This document shows positions 15,191 through 24,195 of a DNA stretch of 35,981 bases, piece by piece. Below the pieces are notes generated by a model, which had not been told where the DNA came from, ran no database searches, and saw nothing but the letters and a program-made list of their open reading frames with translations. Location of the stretch: the NCBI GenBank assembly GCA_964487555.1, contig CAZART010000049.1, forward strand, positions 1 through 35,981, given 5' to 3'. The stretch's first letter is position 1; each line of letters opens with the position of its first letter. The position numbers were made by a program, and so were the translations under genes. The DNA comes from CAZART01 sp964487555 (GTDB lineage Bacteria; Bacteroidota; Rhodothermia; Rhodothermales; VXPQ01).

Positions 15191-18100
15191 ATGGCGCATA
15201 TCCTGATCCGTTCGATACCTCTACGGCATCTGCCGGTTTTTGTAATACTGCTGGTCTGTGTTTTTCCGGCCCACGCGCAGTACTCTACCCGGGTGGTCGC
15301 CCGCAGCGGCGACGAAGCGCCTGGTGCGGACGGCGCCACGTTCGAGTTCTTCCGCATCGAGGGGCTTTCGCAGGGGGAGCGCATCCTCTTCTACGCCGGG
15401 CTCGAAGGAGGGACGCCGAACGGCTACAAGTACTGGATGGAAGATGACGGTGAGCTACAGCCGGTTCCGGTGCGGGAGGGAGATGCCGTGCCGGGGCTTC
15501 CGGGCGTCTTCTACGACTATTTTGAGGGCGACAGGTACTACAACCGCGAATACCTCGTAAACCTGTCCGCCGACGGCCGTCTGGCCGTAGAGAGCGCTTT
15601 CAGCGGCCCAGGAGTTGTTTCAGGTGACGCTACCACGATCGGGAATAATTCAGGGCTTCTGATCGAAGAGGTGGGCGGCCTACGGGTCGCCGCCCGCCAG
15701 GGTACGACGATCCGCGAGGATTTCGTTCTCAGTGAGCACGCGACCTCCGACTTATTTTTGGGGCGGTTCCCCAGAGGTGGCGTCTCCGATTTTAGGACGG
15801 CAGCTAGCTTCAACGGCAGCAGAGTGGCATTTTCGGCGCCCCTGCATTACGTCGCGGGTGGTCAGGCGGGGGGCGGGCAGGAGTTCAGCGGCGTGTTCGT
15901 GGCCGATCCGTCCGGTCTTACCGAGATAGCGCTGAGCACGACACTTAAGAACGCGCCGCCGATGCCCGGCATTCCAGGTTTTTTGCTGACCGGTATTGGA
16001 TGGCGCGATGTGTTCATCAATCGGGCGGGGCACGTGCTCTTTTGGGCCTGGGGTCGGGAAGTCGATCAGACGGACGACGTCATTCTCTCGGACCGCGTCG
16101 CGCTATACCGTTGGAGCGAGGAAGAAGGTCATGAGGTGCTTCTGGACGTTCCGCGCTTTGACGATCCGGGCCAGGTGACGCAAAAGGTCATCACGGAGAT
16201 TACAAGAACGACGATCAACGCCGACGGCCAGGCGGGGCTTTACGGGCTTCTACCCGGCGAGACGGAGCGGGCCGTCTACGTGATTGCGGGGCCCGGAGCG
16301 ACGCCGCGCAAGGTGGTGCAGCAGGGCGATCCGGCGCCCGGTGCGGGCGGGGCGAGCTTCGCCAGGCTGGAAGGTCCCGGAGGATTGAACGATTCCCGGA
16401 CGGCGGGCTTTGTGCTGCTCGACGACGGCCGCATCGCACTCTTCGCGGTTCTTTCCGACGGGCGGTCGGGCATCTGGCTGGAAACGGAAACCGGGCTGCA
16501 ACCGGTGGTCATCGAGGGCGAGCCGGTGCCCGGCGCCGGGGAGGGTGTCACGTTCAGAGGCGTTAGCAACATGGTGGCCAACAACAGCGGCGAAGTGGCC
16601 TTTGCGGCGTACCAGGACGGGTCGGGCCCGCAGCCGTGGATTGAGAATCAGGGCGTCTGGGTGGGCAGGTTGGATGCGTCCGGCGAGCCGGAGCTGGCGC
16701 CGGTGCTCCGCGCCGGCGATCAGATTGAGATTGCGCCCGGCGTCGTTCGCACGCTCACGGGGATAAGTGTACCCAACGCGCCGTACGGCTGCGGCATGGA
16801 CCCGATACAGGCTTCGGGTGTGGACGGCACGGGTGAGGACGGCCTGCCCACCTATTTCAACGACCAGGGCAGTCTCCTCATGGAGGCCTGTTTCGAACAG
16901 TCGGCCGTCGAGCCGTTAAGCGTGCTCGTGGTGGTGAGCAAGGCGCTGGTGGTGAACACGACCGGCGACGAGCCTGACGCCGACCTCTCCGACGGGCTCT
17001 GTGACATCGGCGGCGAGGAGATAAACGACCGGCCGCCGTGCACGCTGCGGGCGGCCATCGAGCAGGCCAACGCCCGCGACGGCCGAGACGACATCCGCAT
17101 TGAGATCCCCACCGACGACGCAGGTTACGACGACGTTATGGACGTCTTCACGATTCAGCCTCAGGCGGCGCTGCCTGCCGTGGAAGAGCCGGTCACCATC
17201 AAAGGCACGCCACGTCCCGCCATCGCTTCCAAGCGCGAGGAAGCCTCGAGGACGTCTTTTGTCTGCCCCGAATACGTTTTGGATGGCAAGAAGGTCGACG
17301 ACGGGTTCGGGCTCGTGCTCCGAGGAGACAATTCCCGCATCGAGCACGTGGCCTTTATCAACTCTGCCCAGGCGGCCGTTCACATTCAGTCCTCCGGCAA
17401 CAGACTCTACGGAAACTGCATCGGCTCAAAAGATGGGACCTCGACCGAGGGCACGCAGGGCGTGGGGATTTTCATCGAAGGCGGCTCCAACAACGTCATC
17501 GGCGGTCCGACCGACGCGGAGCCGAATCTGATCTCGGGGAATACGTCTTCCGGCATCGTTATCGATGGCGGTGATGTCGGCGCCAATCAGATCTATGGAA
17601 ATCGTATCGGCACGGACGTGACCGGGACAAGACCGCTACCCAACGGCGGTAACGGCATCAGCGTATTCGGCGCGCCGAACAATTTCATTGGGCATGCTCA
17701 TGAGGATGCGGGGCCCGGTACCGGTATGGGCAATGTGATAAGTTCCAACGAGGGGGCTGGAATCCTTATTACGGGATCAGGTGCGACGAACAACCGCATT
17801 TATGGCAACCTGATGGGCGATCCTGACGGTGAAGCGTTAGCCAATCAAGAGGGCGGCGTCGTCCTGCAGGACGGTTCGAACGGCAACTGGATCGGCGATA
17901 CCAATCGTCGGTTCGGTAACGCCATTTACGACGGCGTGCTTACGACAGGCGCTTCGACCACCGAGAACCGCGTTCACGGTAATGACCTGGCTGTCCCGAC
18001 GGGACAGATGAGCAGCGAAGATCTGCACATACCGCTAGATCGTGACGACGATGGTCCCTCCTGCTTCCCCTGGGATGCCGGTCCGGCCGGCAATCCCGAG

Positions 18101-21085
18101 CTCGCGCCGCCACGTATTCTCGAACTCAGCACGGAGCGGGTCAGCGGGATGACGAAGCCGGCGGCGGAGGTAGAGGTCTTTGAAGTCGTCGACACCGGAA
18201 CGCGCCACGGCCGGTATTTCGCACGCCGCGTGAGGTATCTGGCGCGGGGGAGCGCGGACGAGAACGGCCACTTCAGCGTTCCTGTAGAGGTCGCCGACGG
18301 CACTTCCGTCGTCGTTACGGCAATCGACCAGGAAGGAAACACCTCGGAGCTGTCGCAGGTGAAGCGGCCGATCATCGCCGTGCCGGGAATCGGCGGCAGC
18401 TGGCTCGAAACGCAGGAGTTCTTCGACGACTACCTATGGATCCCGGGCGGTCCCGTGCCGCCACCGGTTTTCCTTCGGAGCAGCGAAGTCAACGACAGGC
18501 TCGCTCGGATGGCGATGAATCCCTCCGGCACGACAAAAGAGGACATCGAGGAGAATGGGGTGATCCAATCGGTGCTCGGTACAAACGTCTATGGTCAATG
18601 GCTCGCGGCTCTGGAGAGCGCCGGCTACGCAGGCGACTCGGACACATGGTTGACCGCCGACGGCACGCCCGCTCCCGAAAGTCCCTTGGACGTCGACCTC
18701 TGGCGGTTCCCCAACGATTTTCGCTTGAATCAGTTGGATCTCGCTACGCAGCTCAAAGATCGGATCGACTGGCTGAAACGCAGCGGTCCGGAAGTAACCC
18801 GCACCTGTCAGGTTGATCTCGTCTCCCATAGCAATGGTGGCGTCATCACCAGCACCTACATACGCGCCTTCCCGGAAAGCCGCGACGACGTTCACCGCGT
18901 CCTCGAGATGGCCGTTCCTTACCTGGGTGCGCTGAAAGGCACACAGGCCCATACGAAAGGCTACATTTTCGATCTCGAGGAAAGTGTGCGTATTCTCAAT
19001 CCCAGATTCCACCCAGAATGGGGCCGCATGGTGGAAATGGCACGCAATCTTCCCGCCACGTATGCACTCTCCCCGAGCCGGTTCTACTGGCGAGCCAGCA
19101 AGCAGTTTTTTGGTGCTGCCGAGGCCTCTACCTACCACCTCCTTCAGAATCTGAGCGGCGTACCACTCAGAAGCTACGATGAAGTGTTCAAATTTCTGAC
19201 TGCGCCAAAGCACAGGTTGGGCCTCGATCGCAACGCGGTATTGTGGGAGACGATTGAAGCAGATGTCAGTGGTCGCATCGGCGATTGGAGCGACTGGGAG
19301 GGTCCGCCTCACATCTACCGCATCGCCGGTACGGCGGAAACTTCCTTCATATCGGGTATCGGATTGTCAACTCCGAGAGGGTGGTTCCTCGGTGGACGGT
19401 CCGTTACCTATTCCGCTCTGCGCCATGGGGCAGGTTTGCGTTCCGAGTCCGGCGACAGTCCGCTTCATAGTATCTACAGAAGCAGCCTGGTGCCAATCCC
19501 CGGTCATGGCGACGGGACCGTACCCCTAGCGAGCGCGTCGCTCGGACGCCATCCGCAGGCAGGCCAGACCGATCTCTCCGGCGTAGGCCCGGACAATCCA
19601 TGGATCGAAGACTTCGAGTATTTCCCGTGCGAGCATGTCGAAATCGTGGCCGAGAGTTGCTCCGATCGATCCGGACGAAAGGTGCTCGACCGCATGGTAC
19701 AGATCTTCGAGCGAGGTCATGTCGCTCGACCCCCAACATCAGCAGCACCGGGCAAAGCGCCGTATTCGGGGCAAATAGCACCCGCCTGGCAGGAGCTATT
19801 ATTTATTGCCTCCTCATCTCCAGTGGGCGTGCACGTGGAGGATAGGCAGGGCCGTCATACAGGCCCAGCCCGGCGCGACTCGCTTAGGGACTATGAGTAT
19901 GAGGTGTCGGGCCTCGGCTACTGGGTAAACGACCTCGCCACAACCCTCGCCTTGCCGGGTGAAGATGTGCTTAAGATTACTATACAGGTTCCTCTGTCGG
20001 AGGGAACGGTGGGTGTCACGCGCGTGAAGGCCGGCAATAATGGTGAGATGCGTCACGTGTTTTACTCCGACCAGCATCTTGATGCCGGCGGTCAGGTTCA
20101 GTTCGACCTGCAGAACGGCGCAAGTCCGGACTCAACTCCCCTTCAAATTGATGCCGACGGAGACGGCAACTTCGAGGCTATGATACAACCTGCAGCCGCT
20201 GCAACGAGCGTGTCGATTACCCCGGCCCGTCCCACACCGCGACCGTTTCGAGTAGAAGCCGTTGCATTTGGGACGGACGAGGAGGATCGACAAGCCACTG
20301 TTATGCTGCCCGATGTAGGCGGTCCCGTCTGGGAGTGGAACGCACATTCGGGCTCAAACTGGATCGAGTTGTCGCGTACTTCCGGGCAGACGCCCGATAC
20401 GCTCGGTTTGACGTTCGCCTCGACGTCCCTCCCGACGGGGACGCACATCGACACGGTGACCGTCTCGCTGCGTTACGACGGCTATGAGGCGGAGTACCCG
20501 GTCGACGTGACGCTACGTGTACTCGAGTCGCGGGCGCTCACCACGATTGAGGTGTCGCCGGAGGCTGTCGTACTCGAACCGGGAGGAGAGCAACAATTCG
20601 AGGCCATAGGCTTCGACCAGGCCGGCGACAGCACGGCGTTTGCGACCGTGTGGACTGCAACAGGAGGGACGATCAATTCCAGCGGACTATTCACGGCCGG
20701 GACGGAGGGCGGCGTTATCACGGTCACGGCAAGCGATCCTGCAGGCACGGTCCAAGGTCAGGCGACGGTCGAGATCGGTGTCAGCACGAACGCGGAGGAT
20801 GAGGCGGCGGCGAATGTACCCACTGAGTTCTCCCTTTACCAGAACTATCCCAACCCCTTCCAGGCGCAGACAACGATCCCGTTCGACGTGCCGGAGTCTG
20901 TCCACATCCGGCTCTCGATGTACGACTTGCTCGGCCGGCGAGTGGAAACACTCGCCGATCGCAGTTACAACCCCGGCACGTATGATGTACTGTTGGATGC
21001 ACGGAGCCTTCCGGCAGGTGTTTACTTCTATACCATCGAGATGGGCGGCTTTAGAGCTGTGAAAAAAATGGTGCGGGTGCGCTAG
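15191..21085 (+). CDS. Giant secreted protein: CSLREA/beta-helix, alpha/beta hydrolase, T9SS tail
   Basis: The 1964-residue protein starts with a signal peptide (HLPVFVILLVCVFPAHAQ). Residues about 30-560 hold several GDxxPGxxGxxF modules typical of anchored surface proteins (RSGDEAPGADGATFEFF, QQGDPAPGAGGASFARL). A CSLREA segment at about 586-640 (VVNTTGDEPDADLSDGLCDI) leads into a right-handed beta-helix to about 945 (NRLYGNCIG, NNVIGGPTD). Then an alpha/beta-hydrolase domain begins near 1057 with IIAVPGIGGSW. Its likely triad is S1214 in VSHSNGG, D1441 in HGDGTVPL and H1482 in CEHVEIV, the layout of LCAT/PGAP1-like lipases; the first Gly of GxSxG is Ser. A BIG2-like Ig domain and a T9SS sorting domain (NYPNPFQAQTTIPFDV, AGVYFYTIEMGGFRAVKKMV) close the protein. 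It is probably a surface-displayed esterase or lipase with a glycan-binding or adhesive helix; the substrate is unknown. Confidence 0.88.
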   Translation: MAHILIRSIPLRHLPVFVILLVCVFPAHAQYSTRVVARSGDEAPGADGATFEFFRIEGLSQGERILFYAGLEGGTPNGYKYWMEDDGELQPVPVREGDAVPGLPGVFYDYFEGDRYYNREYLVNLSADGRLAVESAFSGPGVVSGDATTIGNNSGLLIEEVGGLRVAARQGTTIREDFVLSEHATSDLFLGRFPRGGVSDFRTAASFNGSRVAFSAPLHYVAGGQAGGGQEFSGVFVADPSGLTEIALSTTLKNAPPMPGIPGFLLTGIGWRDVFINRAGHVLFWAWGREVDQTDDVILSDRVALYRWSEEEGHEVLLDVPRFDDPGQVTQKVITEITRTTINADGQAGLYGLLPGETERAVYVIAGPGATPRKVVQQGDPAPGAGGASFARLEGPGGLNDSRTAGFVLLDDGRIALFAVLSDGRSGIWLETETGLQPVVIEGEPVPGAGEGVTFRGVSNMVANNSGEVAFAAYQDGSGPQPWIENQGVWVGRLDASGEPELAPVLRAGDQIEIAPGVVRTLTGISVPNAPYGCGMDPIQASGVDGTGEDGLPTYFNDQGSLLMEACFEQSAVEPLSVLVVVSKALVVNTTGDEPDADLSDGLCDIGGEEINDRPPCTLRAAIEQANARDGRDDIRIEIPTDDAGYDDVMDVFTIQPQAALPAVEEPVTIKGTPRPAIASKREEASRTSFVCPEYVLDGKKVDDGFGLVLRGDNSRIEHVAFINSAQAAVHIQSSGNRLYGNCIGSKDGTSTEGTQGVGIFIEGGSNNVIGGPTDAEPNLISGNTSSGIVIDGGDVGANQIYGNRIGTDVTGTRPLPNGGNGISVFGAPNNFIGHAHEDAGPGTGMGNVISSNEGAGILITGSGATNNRIYGNLMGDPDGEALANQEGGVVLQDGSNGNWIGDTNRRFGNAIYDGVLTTGASTTENRVHGNDLAVPTGQMSSEDLHIPLDRDDDGPSCFPWDAGPAGNPELAPPRILELSTERVSGMTKPAAEVEVFEVVDTGTRHGRYFARRVRYLARGSADENGHFSVPVEVADGTSVVVTAIDQEGNTSELSQVKRPIIAVPGIGGSWLETQEFFDDYLWIPGGPVPPPVFLRSSEVNDRLARMAMNPSGTTKEDIEENGVIQSVLGTNVYGQWLAALESAGYAGDSDTWLTADGTPAPESPLDVDLWRFPNDFRLNQLDLATQLKDRIDWLKRSGPEVTRTCQVDLVSHSNGGVITSTYIRAFPESRDDVHRVLEMAVPYLGALKGTQAHTKGYIFDLEESVRILNPRFHPEWGRMVEMARNLPATYALSPSRFYWRASKQFFGAAEASTYHLLQNLSGVPLRSYDEVFKFLTAPKHRLGLDRNAVLWETIEADVSGRIGDWSDWEGPPHIYRIAGTAETSFISGIGLSTPRGWFLGGRSVTYSALRHGAGLRSESGDSPLHSIYRSSLVPIPGHGDGTVPLASASLGRHPQAGQTDLSGVGPDNPWIEDFEYFPCEHVEIVAESCSDRSGRKVLDRMVQIFERGHVARPPTSAAPGKAPYSGQIAPAWQELLFIASSSPVGVHVEDRQGRHTGPARRDSLRDYEYEVSGLGYWVNDLATTLALPGEDVLKITIQVPLSEGTVGVTRVKAGNNGEMRHVFYSDQHLDAGGQVQFDLQNGASPDSTPLQIDADGDGNFEAMIQPAAAATSVSITPARPTPRPFRVEAVAFGTDEEDRQATVMLPDVGGPVWEWNAHSGSNWIELSRTSGQTPDTLGLTFASTSLPTGTHIDTVTVSLRYDGYEAEYPVDVTLRVLESRALTTIEVSPEAVVLEPGGEQQFEAIGFDQAGDSTAFATVWTATGGTINSSGLFTAGTEGGVITVTASDPAGTVQGQATVEIGVSTNAEDEAAANVPTEFSLYQNYPNPFQAQTTIPFDVPESVHIRLSMYDLLGRRVETLADRSYNPGTYDVLLDARSLPAGVYFYTIEMGGFRAVKKMVRVR

Positions 21086-21330
21086 ACGGTGCTCGGCCCT
21101 CCCAGGCTGCCTACCGTTCAGTTCTGCGACGTGCCAAGCATAGACGTACAGTAGAAAAGAGCCATGACGAAGAGAGTGCAGGCACGACAGCTGCCAACGA
21201 ATACGTGGGAGAGGCTGGACGACGGACGCCGCGACGATCCGGCACGCCCGCGCGGAGCCAAAGCCTCTGCGAATCCGTCTGGTCAGCTGCTTTGCCGGTG
21301 GCGCGCCTTCCGCGCCCTGTTTTTCGGTAG

Positions 21331-21489
21331 TTCGTCACGGCGCTGCTCGCGGGCTGCGAACAACTCACCGGCTCAGATGAAGAGTCTGGCTCGGAGGCGG
21401 CACAGATCAGGAGCTTCACGGCGTCAAATAACCTGGTCGACCTCGGGGCGCAGGTGACCCTCGATGCCCGCGGAGCAGCTTTATTCATG
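21331..21489 (+). pseudogene. Truncated lipoprotein remnant
   Basis: In frame from 21331 the DNA reads FVTALLAGCEQLTGSDEESG followed by AAQIRSFTASNNLVDLGAQVTL. LLAGC at 21343-21357 is a typical lipobox, and the following acidic linker and Ig-like opening are normal for exported lipoproteins. No start codon precedes it in frame: a TAG lies at 21328, right before the hydrophobic part. The C-terminal side runs into the oppositely oriented ggt gene after about 50 codons. Both ends are therefore missing. Confidence 0.5.
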
Positions 21490-21546
21490 CAAAGGAACAG
21501 CGAGTATCTGCATCGCGGAGCGCCCGCCCGATTCGCGGAAGCCGTG

Positions 21547-23400
21547 TTACCACGCGATACCGTAATCTTCTCCGTGATTGCTCGAGCCGCCCCAGAGCGT
21601 GCCGTGCTCGCGGTCGAAGAAGATGGCGTTAATCGGGCCGGACGTGCGGTCGTCGAACGTGAGGCTGTAGCCCATCTGCCGCAGCTCGTCGCGCACCCAC
21701 GGCGGTGTATCCTCGTGCAGGAGGAGTCGCCCGGGCACGGATTCGTGGTCGCCGAAGGAGCCTCGGAGCTGAAATGAGTTGATGTTCGCCGCCTCGGTAG
21801 CCTGCTGCACCGTCATTCCGAATTCGACGACGTTCAGGAAGAACTGGAGGAGGTTCTGGTCCTGCGTGTCGCCGCCCTGCACGGCGAACGATAGAAACGG
21901 CTTCCCGTCTTTCAACGCGATCGACGGCGTCAGTGTCACGCGGGGCTGCTTGCCCGGCTCGACGACGTTGTACGGATTCTCGGCGGCGTCGAGCACGAAG
22001 CTCTGCATCCGCTGGCTGAGCCCGATGCCGGTGCGCCCCGCGATCACCGCCGGAATCCAGCCGCCGCTAGGGGTGATGGAGACGACCCATCCCTCCGCAT
22101 CCGCCGCCTGAATGGTGGTCGTGCCACTATCCCCCGTTCGCCGGTCGTGCTCCGGCGCGGGCGTACCGGCACCCTCGCCCTCGGGCTTGACACCAGTCGT
22201 GTGCCACCGCTCGAGGTAGTCCGAGAATGGATTGCTAGCCGTCTGAAACGGATACGGATCGCCCGGCTTGACGTCGGGGTCGTTCTGAGACCAGTCAATC
22301 TCCTGCGCCCGCTGCTTCGCGTACTCCTTCGACAGCAGGCCTTCGATCGGCTCTTCGGGTGGAAACACAGGATCGCCGTAATAAAAATCCCGATCCGCGA
22401 AGGCGAGATTCATCGCCTGGTACAGCGCGTGGATATATCGAGCACTATTGTAGCCCATGGCCTTTAGATCGAATTCCTCGAGGATGTTGAGCGCCTGCAG
22501 CAGCACCGGACCCTGCGTCCAGTGCGTGAGCTTGTAGACGTCGATGCCCTCGTAGGTGGTACTCACCGGCTCTTCGATCTCCACGCTCCATCCGGCCAGA
22601 TCCTCCATGGTGATGAGCCCGCCCTCTTCCTGAGTCCCGCGCACCAGTTCGCGAGCGATATCGCCGCGGTAAAAGCGGTCGTTGGCGGCGTAGATGGCTT
22701 CCTTGCGCGTCTTGCCGTCACGAAGGGCCTCTTCCTCCGCCTCGACGAGCTTGCGGAGCGTGGCGGCGAGATCAGGCTGCCGGAAGATCTCGCCGGGATG
22801 TGGCGCCTCTCGCTCTTCGCTCAGGTGCGGAAGCATGACCTCGCGGGAGTACTTCCACTGCTTCAGGCGATCTTTGACGCGCTCTATATAGTTGGCCGTC
22901 TGCGCCTCGATCGGATAACCGTCGGCCATCTCGATCGCGGGAGCGAGCACCTCGGCAAGGGAGAGCCGGCCGTACTCCGCGAGTATGGTCATCAAGCCTC
23001 CCGGCGTACCCGGCGTGGTTGCCGCGAGCGGTCCGTAGGCCGGCGGGTAGTTCACCTCCTTCTCGCGGAAGAACTCCGCCGTCGCGCCTGTCGGGGCCAC
23101 TCCGAGGGCGTTAATGCCGATCACCTTTCCGGTATTCGGATTGTAGATCAGCGCCTGCGTCTCACCGCCCCAGCTCAACACATCCCACATGGTGGATGTC
23201 GCGGCGAGCATAGCGGCGGCCGCATCGACGGCGTTGCCGCCTTTTTGAAACATCATCGCGCCGGCCGTGGCGCCGAGCGGCTTACCGGTGATCGCCATCC
23301 AGTGGCGTCCGTGCAACGGCGGCTTCTGGGTTTGCTGGGCCGTCACGTCACAGACGAGCACGAGGGCGATGAGTAGGAAAGATCCTGACGCTTTGCGCAT
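21547..23400 (-). CDS. ggt: Gamma-glutamyltranspeptidase family protein
   Basis: This 617-residue exported enzyme has a signal peptide at the chosen ATG (MRKASGSFLLIALVLVCDVTAQ); the upstream in-frame ATG at 23469 would put 23 basic residues in front of it. Family features include KGGNAVDAAAAMLAATSTMW, TPGTPGGLMTILAEYGRL and the maturation site DSG-TTTIQAAD. There T427 aligns with the nucleophile at the start of the small subunit (TTHYSVVD in Escherichia coli). RTGIGLSQRM and the late GGDTQDQNLLQFF segment also match. GGT enzymes are made as a precursor that cuts itself into two chains and then hydrolyses or transfers gamma-glutamyl groups, for example from glutathione, in the periplasm. The His after the Thr pair is replaced by Thr, as in divergent bacterial subfamilies, so the substrate may not be glutathione. 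It is transcribed alone. Confidence 0.92.
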   Translation of the reverse strand: MRKASGSFLLIALVLVCDVTAQQTQKPPLHGRHWMAITGKPLGATAGAMMFQKGGNAVDAAAAMLAATSTMWDVLSWGGETQALIYNPNTGKVIGINALGVAPTGATAEFFREKEVNYPPAYGPLAATTPGTPGGLMTILAEYGRLSLAEVLAPAIEMADGYPIEAQTANYIERVKDRLKQWKYSREVMLPHLSEEREAPHPGEIFRQPDLAATLRKLVEAEEEALRDGKTRKEAIYAANDRFYRGDIARELVRGTQEEGGLITMEDLAGWSVEIEEPVSTTYEGIDVYKLTHWTQGPVLLQALNILEEFDLKAMGYNSARYIHALYQAMNLAFADRDFYYGDPVFPPEEPIEGLLSKEYAKQRAQEIDWSQNDPDVKPGDPYPFQTASNPFSDYLERWHTTGVKPEGEGAGTPAPEHDRRTGDSGTTTIQAADAEGWVVSITPSGGWIPAVIAGRTGIGLSQRMQSFVLDAAENPYNVVEPGKQPRVTLTPSIALKDGKPFLSFAVQGGDTQDQNLLQFFLNVVEFGMTVQQATEAANINSFQLRGSFGDHESVPGRLLLHEDTPPWVRDELRQMGYSLTFDDRTSGPINAIFFDREHGTLWGGSSNHGEDYGIAW

Positions 23401-23490
23401 CGAGAAAGAGGGTTTGATCTCAGACAGCCGCAGCCATCCGATTCGGCGCGGACGCTGATAAATCTCCATTGTACGTCAACATTCCGCCTG

Positions 23491-23745
23491 ATGCCAGGCA
23501 TACGTTTCGGTCGGCGCTTCATCCCCGAAGAAGGGAAGAAGCCACCAAGACCGCGTGTTCGGAGAGGGCCAGGAGGAGTGTGAAGAGTGCGCAAAGCTGC
23601 GCAAGGAGACCCGTAAGCTGAAGGCCCGCATCAAGCAGCTAAGGCGCGCGTGAAGGAACTGGAGACCGAATCGAATGTGAAGGCAGGTACACGCTCCCTC
23701 GAGAACGGCGCGTACCTGCGATCCGAAGAGGAAGCCGTCTCATGA
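23491..23745 (+). pseudogene. Coiled-coil gene relic with frameshifts
   Basis: Two plus-strand frames together make a charged heptad-rich helix: EECEECAKLRKETRKLKARI-KQL up to about 23640, then, after a one-base-type frame change, KARVKELETESNVKAG to a TGA at 23743. A preceding frame from the ATG at 23491 (MPGIRFGRRFIPEEGKK) may be its N-terminus. The length is like a small regulatory or mobile-element accessory protein, but no family is recognised. Confidence 0.3.
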
Positions 23746-23781
23746 GGTCCAAATCGCAGGTATGAGGTCCAAATCGCCGGT
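23742..23781 (+). repeat. 20-bp tandem repeat, two copies
   Basis: ATGAGGTCCAAATCGCAGGT at 23742-23761 is followed directly by a second copy at 23762-23781 with one base changed (CCGGT end). It begins on the stop codon of the coiled-coil relic. Confidence 0.8.
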
Positions 23782-23840
23782 ACATATCAGGTACACAGAC
23801 GTGCATTTCCCTGCACAATCCTGCAAAAAGCTGCGATTCT

Positions 23841-23896
23841 GCGCCGTATGGCCGTATACGCAAAAACGCCCCATACGGCGCGCATAGGACGTTTTT
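23841..23896. terminator. Bidirectional terminator-like hairpin with a competing upstream arm
   Basis: AAAAACGCCCCATACG (23862-23877), loop GCG, then CGCATAGGACGTTTTT (23881-23896) form a 16-bp stem with a few G-U pairs and a T-run on both strands. On the minus strand it lies about 300 bp past the stop of the metalloprotease gene and could end its transcript. CCATACGGCGC at 23871-23881 also pairs perfectly over 11 bp with GCGCCGTATGG at 23841-23851, so the two structures exclude each other on the plus strand. Confidence 0.6.
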
Positions 23897-23899
23897 GAG

Positions 23900-23954
23900 G
23901 GTGAACTTGGCAGGACGCTGGTTCGAACCTGCAGCAAATCACCTTCTTGATTTG
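23900..23954. other. Structured element with T-arm-like core
   Basis: Nested arms GGTGA (23900-23904)/TCACC (23939-23943) and GCAGG (23910-23914)/CCTGC (23928-23932) enclose GGTTCGAACC, which resembles a tRNA T-loop. A separate perfect 7-bp hairpin, CAAATCA/TGATTTG, overlaps at 23935-23954. No anticodon arm or acceptor stem can be built, so it is not a tRNA gene. It may be a relic of a tRNA 3-prime end or an attachment site. Confidence 0.3.
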
Positions 23955-23959
23955 AGCAC

Positions 23960-24195
23960 ACAATTTTCCAGCCGTTACGCCGAACTGGTCCGAGACGCAG
24001 AACGGGGGTGATATCTGGTCATTTCGCTGGAACGCCCAGGCTTGGCGACCCACTCCGATTCTGGACAGCTTAAGACCCGTTCGGCTGCGATTGAAAAACG
24101 ACTTTACTTGCTGATCGACCGATTCATCAAAGCTCGGACGAAGTAAGGCCATTCGGCCGCCGCATTTCCTCCAGCAATGCAGCAACCGGAGCATT
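23960..24195. other. Intergenic stretch, one possible fragment
   Basis: A plus-strand frame ending in a TAA near 24146 reads RSAAIEKRLYLLIDRFIKAR, which resembles the basic C-terminus of a DNA-binding or recombinase-like protein. It has no good start and is too short to name. Nothing else is supported here. Confidence 0.25.

Noticed and set aside
18434..19312. 292-codon minus-strand ORF inside the hydrolase protein gene
   Set aside because: It is antisense to the catalytic domain and has no recognisable motif.
22522..23376. 284-codon plus-strand ORF opposite ggt
   Set aside because: It is the reverse reading of a clear GGT coding region; composition is arginine, leucine and histidine-rich without domains.
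23900..23954. A complete tRNA gene
   Set aside because: Only a T-arm-like core can be formed; no anticodon arm, D-arm or acceptor stem.
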